Assembly (NCBI RefSeq): GCF_963678635.1
Contig: NW_026971304.1
Coordinates: forward strand, 1-22,295
Length of the DNA stretch: 22,295 nt
DNA from: Symsagittifera roscoffensis
Taxonomy: Eukaryota; Xenacoelomorpha; Acoela; Convolutidae
Direction: 5' to 3'
The first letter of the stretch is position 1. Every line of letters starts with the position of its first letter. The notes beneath the pieces were generated by a model. That model was not told the origin of the DNA and searched no databases. It saw nothing but the letters and a program-made list of their open reading frames with translations. The position numbers and the translations under genes are program-made. Below are positions 1 through 8,913 of the stretch, piece after piece.

Positions 1-2
1 CC

Positions 3-2331
3 CTTTTTGCTTTTTCACAACCAACAAGTCATAAAAGCCCTTCTCCTCGAACAGGACCTCAAGATTTACTAGTCACACAATATGATTGTGAAGAAAATGA
101 ACAAAAAACACTACATAAATACGCCATAAACCAAGTAACTCAATGCGAATCCGAACCACAAGAAATAGAAACAACGAATATAGCAGCCACAATTTGTTCA
201 AAAGCCTGAGCCACAACCTCAACAGGATACAAATTCACAGCAACATTCTCAGAGAACAAAGTACAATGTTCCCAAGTCTCAAACGGAAACAAATATAGTC
301 TTGATCACGAATCTTTCCCCAAAGCAATATAGAAAGACTTTTACATCCTAACCTTGAAGATTGTAAAAACGAACTTCAACGATTAAAATTAACCACAAAT
401 AAAGGCACAAATCAAAAATTGGTAAATTTTCAAGTTTTTCAGATTCTGCACACAAAGCAGAACTTGAAAAAAACCAAGGTCAAATAAAATTAGATGATAA
501 ATACCCGTTCCACGGCGCACATGGACAATCAACTTATGAACTCCATGATAAAAAATTGGATACCACGCATTGGAATAAACACACCCTCTAATTGCAAAGC
601 TGACACAAAAAAAACAAAGGATATCAAGAAATAAGGTTTTTTGATTAAAAATCCAATTAGAAAAAATACAACTAACACGAGATTTAAAAGACGACACCAT
701 AATTTATCAAGAAATACGATTACCTTGTAAAAGTGTCCAAGGATAATCGTATTTCTCCTTGGAAAAAAAATTTTCAACTATTGTTTAGTTCCCCGAAGAC
801 ACATGTACCACATTTCAAATTGCAAGAAGACACGCAAGAATGATAAAATTCCATCAAAAATACTTTTTCGAATCCATCTCGTATGATAAAGTAAGTTTTG
901 AAAACATCCGACAAAACAATAATCGTTATAACAGTATCAATAATATAGAAAACAAATTGACACGTTTTCAAATCTACCCCGAAACAGAACTCGCTTGCAA
1001 TTATAAAACTCCACTTTATAAAACACAATACTCAGAAATTCTTGTTGACAGGAAACCTAATAATTAACCCAAATTCAACACATTACATTTCAAATCATGA
1101 CAAAACCTCGTACATCCCAGTAACATTTCTGAAAAACACAGGAAGAACTTGAGGAAAACTTTGACCACAAGACAAAAGCAGTACACGTCTACAAGATTTT
1201 TCACTTATGAACAATACCTATTTTGGTGCAATTCGCTATGACATCCACCTAAACATGAAAATAGAATATAAATTAAGTAGAATTTTTCAAGAAATGTCAC
1301 TATCAGAACTAGAAACGCTTCATCACTGATGTGAACTTCAACGAACACAAATTTTACAATCACTTGCACTTGCAGTATTAAAAATACCTTTGTCAGTAAG
1401 TAGATCAAATTTTATTGAATACGAAGGAAATATACTATAGTATTAGATATGTACGAAAAAAGTATCAACATTATTTGTATTTGAAGATAAAAGATGTTAC
1501 AAAAGAATCCCCATGTTCTACAAAAATAAAAGACCTTTTGTTGACACACTTTCTAGAAGAACATAATTTTGGCATACAGCTGTCCCAAATGGATCTGAAA
1601 ATAGCCACAAAATTGTACAGTTAAATCCAGATGAAGATAAATACTATCTTCTCGCATCATATCCTACACTCAAGCCAGAATTAAAAAAGTTTTCACCGAA
1701 AAAGTATCAGAGCCATTGCTAGAAACCCAAATATAGAGTTACAATCAATAAGTATATTTTCTAGATCAGATATACAGCATCATATCCGCACACAACAATT
1801 TCAAGAAGTTGTTACAAAAATGGATACAATACAAAGACAATTCATTGACCAAAATTTAAGAAAACTTGCAGAAACCGCAAGATTTTCAGACATCTATACA
1901 CAAGCCAACAGTGGATAACTTTAAGATATAAAAGATTACATTTAAACGGTGAAAATACCATTGACAAGATATTCAAGCCATCGATATTTTTAGTTTTGTA
2001 AAATTGAAAAACGAACTTCTCGCCTTTCTAGGATGGCCCCATACATCTTGGAAAAATTGACTATATTTTATGCAATGTTAATTTTTCTGGATTTCTCTTC
2101 TCATTTTTGAAAGGAATCTAAAACACATACGCAATACACACACAAGCGAACAAACAAGCAAGTGTAGCACGCATTTTATTCGCAGGGTTTTTTGGAATAT
2201 TTTCAACATCAATTAACAAAATCCTTCTAGACGCTCAAATAAATGAATACAACAAAAACTATCATCCACATCATTTCACAAGACAACAAAAATACAACGC
2301 CTACTGCACCTCATTTAAACAATCTATATAA
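3..2331 (+). pseudogene. Envelope-glycoprotein-like pseudogene of a probable chuvirus-like endogenous viral element (5' end cut by window edge)
   Basis: This is the broken remnant of a viral or env-type surface glycoprotein, which would act in membrane fusion. Open reading is spread over all three plus frames. Frame 3 from base 3 has stops at 207 and 330. Frame 2 is readable at 332-487 and frame 1 from 442. Frame 1 is readable again around 1399-1700 with stops at 1438, 1444 and 1564. Frame 2 runs from about 1730 to the stop at 1916, and frame 1 covers 2122-2331. Recognisable pieces include a cysteine motif near 85-110 (QYDCEEN), RSNFIEYEGN at 1402-1431, RCYKRIP near 1490-1512 and NPDEDKYYLL near 1624-1655. 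Hydrophobic stretches near 2057-2100 (LTIFYAMLIFLDF) and 2170-2205 (ILFAGFFGIF) fit membrane segments at the C-terminal end. These motifs and their order match, from memory, class III glycoproteins of chuviruses and the related env genes captured by BEL/Pao elements. I am fairly sure it is a decayed glycoprotein and less sure of the exact family. Confidence 0.55.
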
Positions 2332-3849
2332 TAACCATCCGTTATCTTTAGTAACACGAAATTACAGGAATACAGCCATAACAGAGCACATCCCTACAAG
2401 CCATAGTTATCAACAAAATCTAGTTACTCATATAATAGCCCAGAAACCAAATATAGAAGAGAGGTTTGAGCAAATTATAGAGCAGCCACATACCACTAAT
2501 CTCCGTTCTCAGAACAATCATCTTTTTAGCACACGATGAGCAGCCAGATTGGATCCCTCAACCGTTCCCTCTCTTTACCCATCCAATCTCCAAGGTCACT
2601 CCCAGATCTCACCACTTTATGTTTTCACTACCTACCCTGAAACATCATATACTGATAATTCACCAAGCATGGATTCAGACGACACTTCAATGAACACAGT
2701 TTTTCATAACATTTCACAATTTAACAATTCTGACATTGAAACCCCGGATTAATTTGCAGACTCCGAACCTAGCCCATCCACCTTTTCCCAACCCCCCTTT
2801 CAAGCCCTCCATAGTCAAATCTCCGATGAACCTTCCTCAGCCCCTTCCTCCTACACTGATGCAACCCCAATCTACTCCCCAAAGACCAGCGACCCAACTG
2901 ACCCCCCAAGCCCCGTTGATGAAGAACTCGAAAATGAACTTGACAATTTTATAACCCTGAAACAACAGCTTCAAAACCTAACACACTAACAATTCAACAC
3001 CTATCGCAAACCATTACATCCTCCAAATCCTCAAACCCAGCATCCACAACTGAAGAAACCCGAGCCCACCCAGTATTTAAACGAAAACATCCCAACACCC
3101 AAATGCTTCCCAACCCCGACCTCCTGGATTGTTTTCCGTTCACCCACTTCACACTAACACAAAACAACTCCTACAAGTGTGCCTAGCAATTTTCCCACAA
3201 TACACTTACTATCAAAATACTAACAACGATCAACGAACTTACGTTGACGAACATGCCTTGTTTCCCACACTTTCATGGACCTCATATTACCATTTCACTA
3301 ACCCATTTTCAAATCCATCATATAAAAACCCCACAGAAGACAATGAAGTGCGTCACACTCGATTACATCACTTAACCACAGCACTACATGAAAAACAATT
3401 CACAGCCATCGGACTAACTCAAATACTAAATAGGTTTATTGCACAAAAAGCAAACCAATTTTCCATTAACCACTATGATCACGCTATTGCACGTTAAATG
3501 GAAGGTACCTTTTTAGAAGACGATACTAACGCTAACTCCCATCTAACTGAAAAAATTTTCATAAAATCTATATGTATTTGTCATTAACTGCATGAATAAA
3601 AATTTGATCAAATTTATATCCACAGCACTTCGCGACACAAAAGGCTACGATCGTTAGTTTAATAAATTTAACAGTTTCTCACAAACCTTCAATTTCCTAA
3701 CACCAAAAGAACGCGATTTATACTGCTCACATCGGATAATGTTAAGCAAAAAACAAACTCACCCATTCACTTTTTATAAATTTATCCAACACTACACAAC
3801 TAATACACCATCACGAAACCCACAACATCGATTTCAATTTATTAAATAA
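2243..3849 (+). pseudogene. Broken second ORF of the viral block (candidate nucleoprotein, by position only)
   Basis: I do not recognise this protein by motif. Frame 2 is readable from ATG 2243 to TAA 2987, crossing stops at 2537 (TGA) and 2750 (TAA). Frame 1 carries on from about 2944 to a stop at 3184. Frame 3 covers about 3129-3585, with a stop at 3495. Frame 1 resumes at 3565-3849, with a stop at 3655. Undone breaks would give a product of about 500 residues. The first 250 residues are polar and rich in Pro, Ser and Thr, with an acidic end near 2905-2950 (PVDEELENELDN). The later part looks globular, with aromatic and charged residues. The start overlaps the tail of the glycoprotein pseudogene by 89 bases. 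Lying between a glycoprotein and a small ORF, it would fit a negative-strand virus nucleoprotein. That is inference from order and size. An unrelated disordered protein is possible. Confidence 0.4.
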
Positions 3850-3862
3850 GTATACTTCACCC

Positions 3863-3878
3863 TTCTTTTTAAATTTCA
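3863..3878 (+). promoter_or_regulatory. Possible viral gene-junction signal, first copy
   Basis: The 16-mer TTCTTTTTAAATTTCA lies 14 bases after the stop of the second ORF. It is 24 bases before an ATG (3902) in the frame of the small ORF. A 15/16 match occurs at 4345-4360, after the stop of the small ORF. Gene-junction signals of this kind are usual in non-segmented negative-strand viruses. The role here is inferred. Confidence 0.3.
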
Positions 3879-3940
3879 CATATTGTATAAAAGACACTAA
3901 TATGCAAGGTATCATCCGAAATTAGGACCCCACAAGACAA

Positions 3941-4282
3941 ATGTATATATTTTGCCCACTAACCAGAAATTTCAATAGTGATGAATCTCGCCCACTAATT
4001 GTCCCCTACGATTATATACAGCCCGTTGAAGTCCCAATCCTAGAATATACTAACAACACTAATTATAACCATAAGCTTTATAAGCTAATTTATAAAACAC
4101 CGCACGAATTCTCACCAAGTAGTGAAGAGCAAAAGATCATCAAAGCACTTGAGCTCCAATGGCCTCTCCTACAAATTAAATACATCACCCGCTTGCTTGC
4201 AAAACTAATACCATCAACGGACACCATTCAAAATCTTTTCCCAAATGGATTTTTTGCCAACAATGACACTCAGAAAGTATAA
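3941..4282 (+). CDS. Small open ORF of the viral block, copy 1 (113 codons, function unknown)
   Basis: This is an uninterrupted 113-codon ORF starting at ATG 3941. The frame can be read upstream to an ATG at 3902, but a TAG at 3923 separates the two, so the original protein may have been about 126 residues. I do not recognise the family. The predicted protein is soluble. It has an aromatic and proline-rich first half (YIFCPLTRNFNSDESRP, VPYDYIQPVEVPILEY) and a likely helical middle (EEQKIIKALELQWPLLQIKY, then ITRLLAKLIP). There is no signal peptide or membrane segment. It follows the broken second ORF directly and is flanked by the two copies of a 16-base motif. It stays open while its neighbours upstream are full of stops. 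It may be a small accessory, phosphoprotein-like or matrix-like viral protein, or the surviving fragment of something larger. Confidence 0.45.
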   Translation: MYIFCPLTRNFNSDESRPLIVPYDYIQPVEVPILEYTNNTNYNHKLYKLIYKTPHEFSPSSEEQKIIKALELQWPLLQIKYITRLLAKLIPSTDTIQNLFPNGFFANNDTQKV

Positions 4283-4344
4283 TTAGGTATTTTTAACTAT
4301 TAAATTCCAAACACAACTAACCATTTTTTATAAATGTTTATCTT

Positions 4345-4360
4345 TTCTTTTTAGATTTCA
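4345..4360 (+). promoter_or_regulatory. Possible viral gene-junction signal, second copy
   Basis: TTCTTTTTAGATTTCA differs from the motif at 3863-3878 by one base. It follows the small ORF by 62 bases. It is followed after 27 bases by an ATG (4388) whose frame closes within ten codons. If real, it marks where the next viral gene began before the block was broken. The duplicate lies at 7595-7610. Confidence 0.3.
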
Positions 4361-4439
4361 TCTTTCAGTCATCTAAAACAAATAAAAATGAATGAAAATT
4401 TGAAAACTCTTTTCTAGATCTTTTAAACTCATTTTAACA

Positions 4440-4575
4440 AATTGCAGTATATAACAAGCAGAAAAATGTACCTCCAAATAGCAGTAAATTCATGATTAAT
4501 CCTCCAAAGCAGTAAAGTTTCCTTCTACCAAGCAGTAATTTAAAAAATTTAAACGCCCAAAAGCAGTAAACTTAT
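4440..4575 (+). repeat. Cluster of GCAGTAA motifs, unit 1
   Basis: GCAGTAA starts at 4481, 4509, 4532 and 4563, with the variant GCAGTAT at 4444. Spacing is irregular (28, 23 and 31 bases). The first two also share an upstream CCTCCAAA, so this looks like a degenerate short tandem array. It lies in a gene-free stretch just after the viral block. The duplicate is at 7690-7825. Confidence 0.6.
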
Positions 4576-5130
4576 GATTTCAATGTAGTATTTTCATAAA
4601 AAATTGCAGATAAATTAAAAGAGTACTAACCTTTTTAGAAGACACTTCTTTTATAAAGTTGAATCATTCACTCGCCCATAAATCACACACTCTTTCCACA
4701 ATCGCACAGCTCGCCCACGAGGAATTGTTTAAAAAATGAATTTTAAGTTTTAACTTTCACTGATAACAACTCTAACTAGTTTTCACACGTTTCAAACTTT
4801 CCTTTAACCCTGTTGGAAGGAATAATAATTGAAACTGAAAATACCAACGCAGCTTACTAACGACACAAAACCTCAAACTAATGGCTTGAATAAGAAAGAA
4901 AAACCCAGGGTACCCAAACCAGATTAAAACCAGATTCAAACTGGATAAATTATTATTTTGAAAACCACTTTGAAGTTTTACCACAATCAAATAAAACGCA
5001 AAAAAGTCAAAAGACAAACCCAAACCGAAAAAATTCTATTTTTGAGAAAAGGACACAACCAAAACAAAAAGAGAAAAACAAGTAATAAAAATGAAACAAA
5101 ATTTTAGCCCAAAAAAAGACTCTGCACAAA

Positions 5131-5226
5131 GAGCCATAAAAATACCTCAATCCTGGCCTCACCAATCAGAGGGACGCATCCTGAGCATGCTCTATAGCCA
5201 GCCTAACCCACCGAGCTACACCACGC
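5131..5226 (-). mobile_element. tRNA-derived SINE-like segment, unit 1
   Basis: Read on the minus strand, this stretch begins like a tRNA gene. GTGGTGTAGCTCGGTGGG contains a good Pol III A box (TAGCTCGGTGGG, complement of 5207-5218). A weaker B-box-like GGATTGAGGT lies about 50 bases further on. The acceptor stem does not close and no clean anticodon arm forms, so it is not a working tRNA. A non-autonomous SINE head is the likely reading. The full element may extend across 5091-5327, but I cannot see target-site duplications or a poly-A/T tail that fixes its ends. Confidence 0.5.
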
Positions 5227-5663
5227 TTTGTGAACCACACTCTTTCTTTGCCAAGAGTTTCTCTAGTGTGAGCGACTCTCAAAAAAACGATCAAACTAAA
5301 GTAAAACGCTTTTGCGATAACAATTAACAACAAATCATAAGTAAAACTTAATTAACAAAAAGCAATTATATATGTAAAAGATAAATGCAGTATGTAAAGA
5401 TTTCTTAGAACCCAAGGAACGAGCAGCAAAGGAGATGACAACCCAACTACATTCCTATTCGTTTTGCTGCCTAAATTCACTACCCTGAAAGGATTTGAAG
5501 TATGGACTCAACATCGCAGCAAAGGAAAACCATTGAACCAGACCAATGGCCATCTCGATGTTGACTACACGTACCGATCCTAGTCACTTGGCACTTCACA
5601 TGGAAAAGTCGAACAACACGCTGCACGTAGTCTCGCTCTAAACTTAACGAAATTAATACATCA

Positions 5664-5903
5664 TTGCATCGATCGGAAGTCTTGACAAAGTCACCCAAGA
5701 TTAACACGATCAACGAGACCATTCTAGAAACACGAACTTATAATCTTCCTCCGTCAAGCACAAACAGCTATACTTCTCCTTTCTCCAAGAAGTCAATGCT
5801 CGCAACTTCAAAAAGAAAACACATCACCCATCCTTCACTACATCAACAATTAAAAACTAAAAACTCTCTAAACTCCGGATGGGTGGAACAAGTTCTAAAC
5901 TAG
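5664..5903 (+). CDS. Hypothetical 79-codon ORF, unit 1
   Basis: This open frame has a Ser/Thr/Lys-rich product with no recognised domain. It starts MHRSEVLTKSPKINTINE and ends GWVEQVLN. It stops 24 bases before the inverted-repeat region at 5928-6028, where the A/C-rich strand bias of the left part of the window ends. It could be a remnant of the same foreign block or a chance ORF. An overlapping open frame on the minus strand (5480-5722) makes chance more likely. Confidence 0.15.
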   Translation: MHRSEVLTKSPKINTINETILETRTYNLPPSSTNSYTSPFSKKSMLATSKRKHITHPSLHQQLKTKNSLNSGWVEQVLN

Positions 5904-5927
5904 TATTTTTTGACCAGTTATATTTAT

Positions 5928-5976
5928 GATGGAATATCACTATAAAATAATTATAACTAACGAATCATATTCCATC
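5928..5976. repeat. Inverted repeat GATGGAATAT, unit 1
   Basis: GATGGAATAT at 5928-5937 is the exact complement of ATATTCCATC at 5967-5976, with 29 bases between. It lies just upstream of the stronger hairpin at 6001-6028. The duplicate is at 9178-9226. Confidence 0.6.
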
Positions 5977-6000
5977 TCTAACCTTTACACTTATTTGTAA

Positions 6001-6028
6001 GTGCTGAAACTACTTGTAGTTTCAGCAC
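6001..6028. repeat. Perfect 13-bp hairpin with a 2-base loop, unit 1
   Basis: GTGCTGAAACTAC (6001-6013), TT, then GTAGTTTCAGCAC (6016-6028) pair perfectly. As a near-palindrome it could extrude as a cruciform or fold in RNA. No gene or U-tract beside it supports a terminator reading. The second copy at 9251-9278 is identical. Confidence 0.85.
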
Positions 6029-6324
6029 CAGAATAATTTTAATAAAACTTAGAATAAAGTTGTTCTCCTTCTGGATAAACTCCAAGAACTAACTCGCATA
6101 AACCAGTATACACTAGATCTATTGAGACTAGGAGATATAAGAGTAAGATTAGGATCGGTATTAGACTTTGCACGAATCTATCCGGCCGAAAATAAGATTG
6201 ACGAGCAGACGTTGTACCTCATCTGAAATTACATATGACTATAACCAATAGGTCATAACTCAGTTGCCTTCGCGTGTAAAATTTTCGCATGTATGCTGAA
6301 AATTGTCTCACCAAAAAAACTTTT

Positions 6325-6398
6325 ATCTTTAAAGATCCCGCTTGCAATCTTCAAAGTAGGGTTATCTTGCAAGATCTTTAAAGGAGGTTATCTTGCAA
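6325..6398. repeat. Mixed direct and inverted repeat cluster, unit 1
   Basis: ATCTTTAAAGAT (6325-6336) is a perfect palindrome. TTTAAAGATC (6328-6337) pairs with GATCTTTAAA (6373-6382). GGTTATCTTGCAA occurs twice, at 6360-6372 and 6386-6398. The duplicate lies at 9575-9648. Confidence 0.6.
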
Positions 6399-6777
6399 CA
6401 CATTTCTCCAGTATCTGCAAATAACAAACTTCCGTCGCGACACTCACTAAATACCCAATTTTAGCGGCAACTGCATGCAATTACCAAATTTGGTATGGAA
6501 AAGGACAAGAAATACCAGGGCTGTAAAAAGTTAAATTATAGATCTTTTTGCTAATTCGTTTGGAAGAAAATAAATCATATATTTTTAGAAATTTCGATTT
6601 TGCAATTTCGTTTTCAAGTTTTGTCGTTACGTACAATTTGGTTTTTTTATTCAACATAATTTTTTTGAGGAATATAAAATGTTTTATGAAATTTTTGATG
6701 TTCTATAATTATGTTCACTGACAAAGTAGAGAACAAAAGATTTTGATAAAATCTGTTGTAAAATTTTTTCTGAAGTC

Positions 6778-6815
6778 CAAATATTTTAAAATTCTTAGCC
6801 ATTTTAAAATATTTG
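6778..6815. repeat. Perfect 14-bp inverted repeat, unit 1
   Basis: CAAATATTTTAAAA (6778-6791) and TTTTAAAATATTTG (6802-6815) flank a 10-base spacer. The arms are AT-only apart from the end base, so chance is less remote than for the GC-containing hairpin. The duplicate lies at 10028-10065. Confidence 0.7.
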
Positions 6816-6860
6816 ATTAATGGCGGAGAATTGATAATGAAAAATTCGGCTTAACTATGA

Positions 6861-6930
6861 GGCCAAACTGTGCAATGGTTAGGCACACAGTTTGTTGTTT
6901 GTATAATCCTGGGTTCCAGAGACAAGTCTC
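6861..6930 (+). mobile_element. tRNA-like Pol III promoter segment, unit 1
   Basis: TGTGCAATGGTTAGG (6869-6883) resembles an A box and sits in a D-arm-like fold (CTGTG with CACAG). GGTTCCAGAG (6912-6921) resembles a B box 28 bases on. The acceptor and anticodon stems do not close. I read this as a tRNA-derived SINE head or a tRNA pseudogene. The D-arm is closest to Gln- or Gly-type tRNAs from memory. The duplicate at 10111-10180 differs by one base just outside, at 10108. Confidence 0.4.
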
Positions 6931-7190
6931 TAAAAATGTTCCAAAATATAAGATGTAGAAATTCCATTGTGAGCTGGAATTTTTGTGTAGCGTAACTTTT
7001 TCAAGCTTTACGTTAATCATTATTTGTGTTTTATGTTGATCGATCCCGCGCAGGATAAGGTTTTTCGTTCGAAACAGTTTGGAATGGCGTTTCAATGACA
7101 GCTGCCAAAACAGTTTCAATTTTATAATGATTAGATTATCGTGTTTTGAAAGCAGTCTTTCAATCCTTTATGTTTGTTATCTGACTTCAA

Positions 7191-7532
7191 ATGTATATAT
7201 TTTGCCCAATAACCAGAAATTTCAATAGTGATGAATCTCGCCCACTAATTGTCCCCTACGATTATATACAGCCCGTTGAAGTCCCAATCCTAGAATATAC
7301 TAACAACACTAATTATAACCATAAGCTTTATAAGCTAATTTATAAAACACCGCACGAATTCTCACCAAGTAGTGAAGAGCAAAAGATCATCAAAGCACTT
7401 GAGCTCCAATGGCCTCTCCTACAAATTAAATACATCACCCGCTTGCTTGCAAAACTAATACCATCAACGGACATCATTCAAAATCTTTTCCCAAATGGAT
7501 TTTTTGCCAACAATGACACTCAGAAAGTATAA
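7191..7532 (+). CDS. Small open ORF, duplicate copy (113 codons)
   Basis: This is the second copy of the 3941-4282 ORF, still open from ATG to TAA. Two of the ten differences between the duplicated units fall here, and both change the protein: Leu to Ile at codon 7 (7209) and Thr to Ile at codon 95 (7474). The duplication starts exactly at this ATG, so this copy lacks the viral sequence and any promoter upstream of copy 1. It now follows T-rich non-coding DNA. Function is unknown, and it may simply be too young to have picked up a stop. Confidence 0.4.
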   Translation: MYIFCPITRNFNSDESRPLIVPYDYIQPVEVPILEYTNNTNYNHKLYKLIYKTPHEFSPSSEEQKIIKALELQWPLLQIKYITRLLAKLIPSTDIIQNLFPNGFFANNDTQKV

Positions 7533-8380
7533 TTAGGTATTTTTAACTATTAAATTCCAAACACAACTAACCATTTTTTATAAATGTTTATCTTTTCTTT
7601 TTAGATTTCATCTTTCAGTCATCTAAAACAAATAAAAATGAATGAAAATTTGAAAACTCTTTTCTAGATCTTTTAAACTCATTTTAACAAATTGCAGTAT
7701 ATAACAAGCAGAAAAATGTACCTCCAAATAGCAGTAAATTCATGATTAATCCTCCAAAGCAGTAAAGTTTCCTTCTACCAAGCAGTAATTTAAAAAATTT
7801 AAACGCCCAAAAGCAGTAAACTTATGATTTCAATGTAGTATTTTCATAAAAAATTGCAGATAAATTAAAAGAGTACTAACCTTTTTAGAAGACACTTCTT
7901 TTATAAAGTTGAATCATTCACTCGCCCATAAATCACACACTCTTTCCACAATCGCACAGCTCGCCCACGAGGAATTGTTTAAAAAATGAATTTTAAGTTT
8001 TAACTTTCACTGATAACAACTCTAACTAGTTTTCACACGTTTCAAACTTTCCTTTAACCCTGTTGGAAGGAATAATAATTGAAACTGAAAATACCAACGC
8101 AGCTTACTAACGGCACAAAACCTCAAACTAATGGCTTGAATAAGAAAGAAAAACCCAGGGTACCCAAACCAGATTAAAACCAGATTCAAACTGGATAAAT
8201 TATTATTTTGAAAACCACTTTGAAGTTTTACCACAATCAAATAAAACGCAAAAAAGTCAAAAGACAAACCCAAACCGAAAAAATTCTATTTTTGAGAAAA
8301 GGACACAACCAAAACAAAAAGAGAAAAACAAGTAATAAAAATGAAACAAAATTTTAGCCCAAAAAAAGACTCTGCACAAA

Positions 8381-8476
8381 GAGCCATAAAAATACCTCAA
8401 TCCTGGCCTCACCAATCAGAGGGACGCATCCTGAGCATGCTCTATAGCCAGCCTAACCCACCGAGCTACACCACGC
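8381..8476 (-). mobile_element. tRNA-derived SINE-like segment, unit 2
   Basis: This is identical to the segment at 5131-5226, copied by the tandem duplication and not by a new insertion. The A box is the complement of 8457-8468. Confidence 0.5.
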
Positions 8477-8913
8477 TTTGTGAACCACACTCTTTCTTTG
8501 CCAAGAGTTTCTCTAGTGTGAGCGACTCTCAAAAAAACGATCAAACTAAAGTAAAACGCTTTTGCGATAACAATTAACAACAAATCATAAGTAAAACTTA
8601 ATTAACAAAAAGCAATTATATATGTAAAAGATAAATGCAGTATGTAAAGATTTCTTAGAACCCAAGGAACGAGCAGCAAAGGAGATGACAACCCAACTAC
8701 ATTCCTATTCGTTTTGCTGCCTAAATTCACTACCCTGAAAGGATTTGAAGTATGGACTCAACATCGCAGCAAAGGAAAACCATTGAACCAGACCAATGGC
8801 CATCTCGATGTTGACTACACGTACCGATCCTAGTCACTTGGCACTTCACATGGAAAAGTCGAACAACACGCTGCACGTAGTCTCGCTCTAAACTTAACGA
8901 AATTAATACATCA

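Larger units (their letters stand above)
3941..7190. repeat. Tandem duplication, unit 1 (3250 bp)
   Basis: Every base from 3941 to 7190 recurs at +3250 with no indels. I count ten substitutions by eye: 3959, 4224, 4863, 6195, 6220, 6690, 6858, 7004, 7012 and 7071. The unit begins inside the viral block, at the ATG of the small ORF. It ends in T-rich non-coding sequence, so it is a segmental duplication of mixed sequence rather than a transposon boundary. Confidence 0.97.
5977..7190. other. Gene-free stretch, unit 1
   Basis: Apart from the hairpins, repeat cluster and tRNA-like segment listed separately, I see no supportable gene here. Composition changes from A/C-rich to T-rich on the plus strand across it. 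Open frames are short and overlap on both strands. Confidence 0.7.

Noticed and set aside
389-1028. Several minus-strand open frames (ending at 700, 777 and 1028)
   Set aside because: They are antisense shadows of the plus-strand glycoprotein pseudogene. Their Phe/Leu/Val-rich products reflect the A-rich plus strand.
1415-1624. 69-codon plus frame
   Set aside because: The recognisable glycoprotein motifs lie in another frame (frame 1) across the same bases, so this is a shadow.
2736-2954. 72-codon proline-rich plus frame
   Set aside because: It overlaps the frame that continues the second ORF with a coherent acidic end. It is the alternative reading of a P/S/T-rich stretch.
4440-4575. CRISPR-like array
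   Set aside because: The repeats are only seven bases, the spacing is irregular, and there are no cas genes.
4772-5023. 83-codon hydrophobic minus frame (and copy at 8022-8273)
   Set aside because: Its hydrophobicity is what an A/C-rich complementary strand gives. No motif or context supports it.
5091-5327. 78-codon plus frame (and copy at 8341-8577)
   Set aside because: It runs antisense across the tRNA-like segment, so the peptide is most likely a by-product of the SINE-like sequence.
6001-6060. Bacterial-style intrinsic terminator
   Set aside because: The stem is strong, but the setting is eukaryotic, no gene ends just upstream and no U-tract follows directly.
6817-7119. 100-codon minus frame
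   Set aside because: It crosses the tRNA-like segment, and the duplicate copy is shortened to 67 codons by a single change. It is not a maintained gene.
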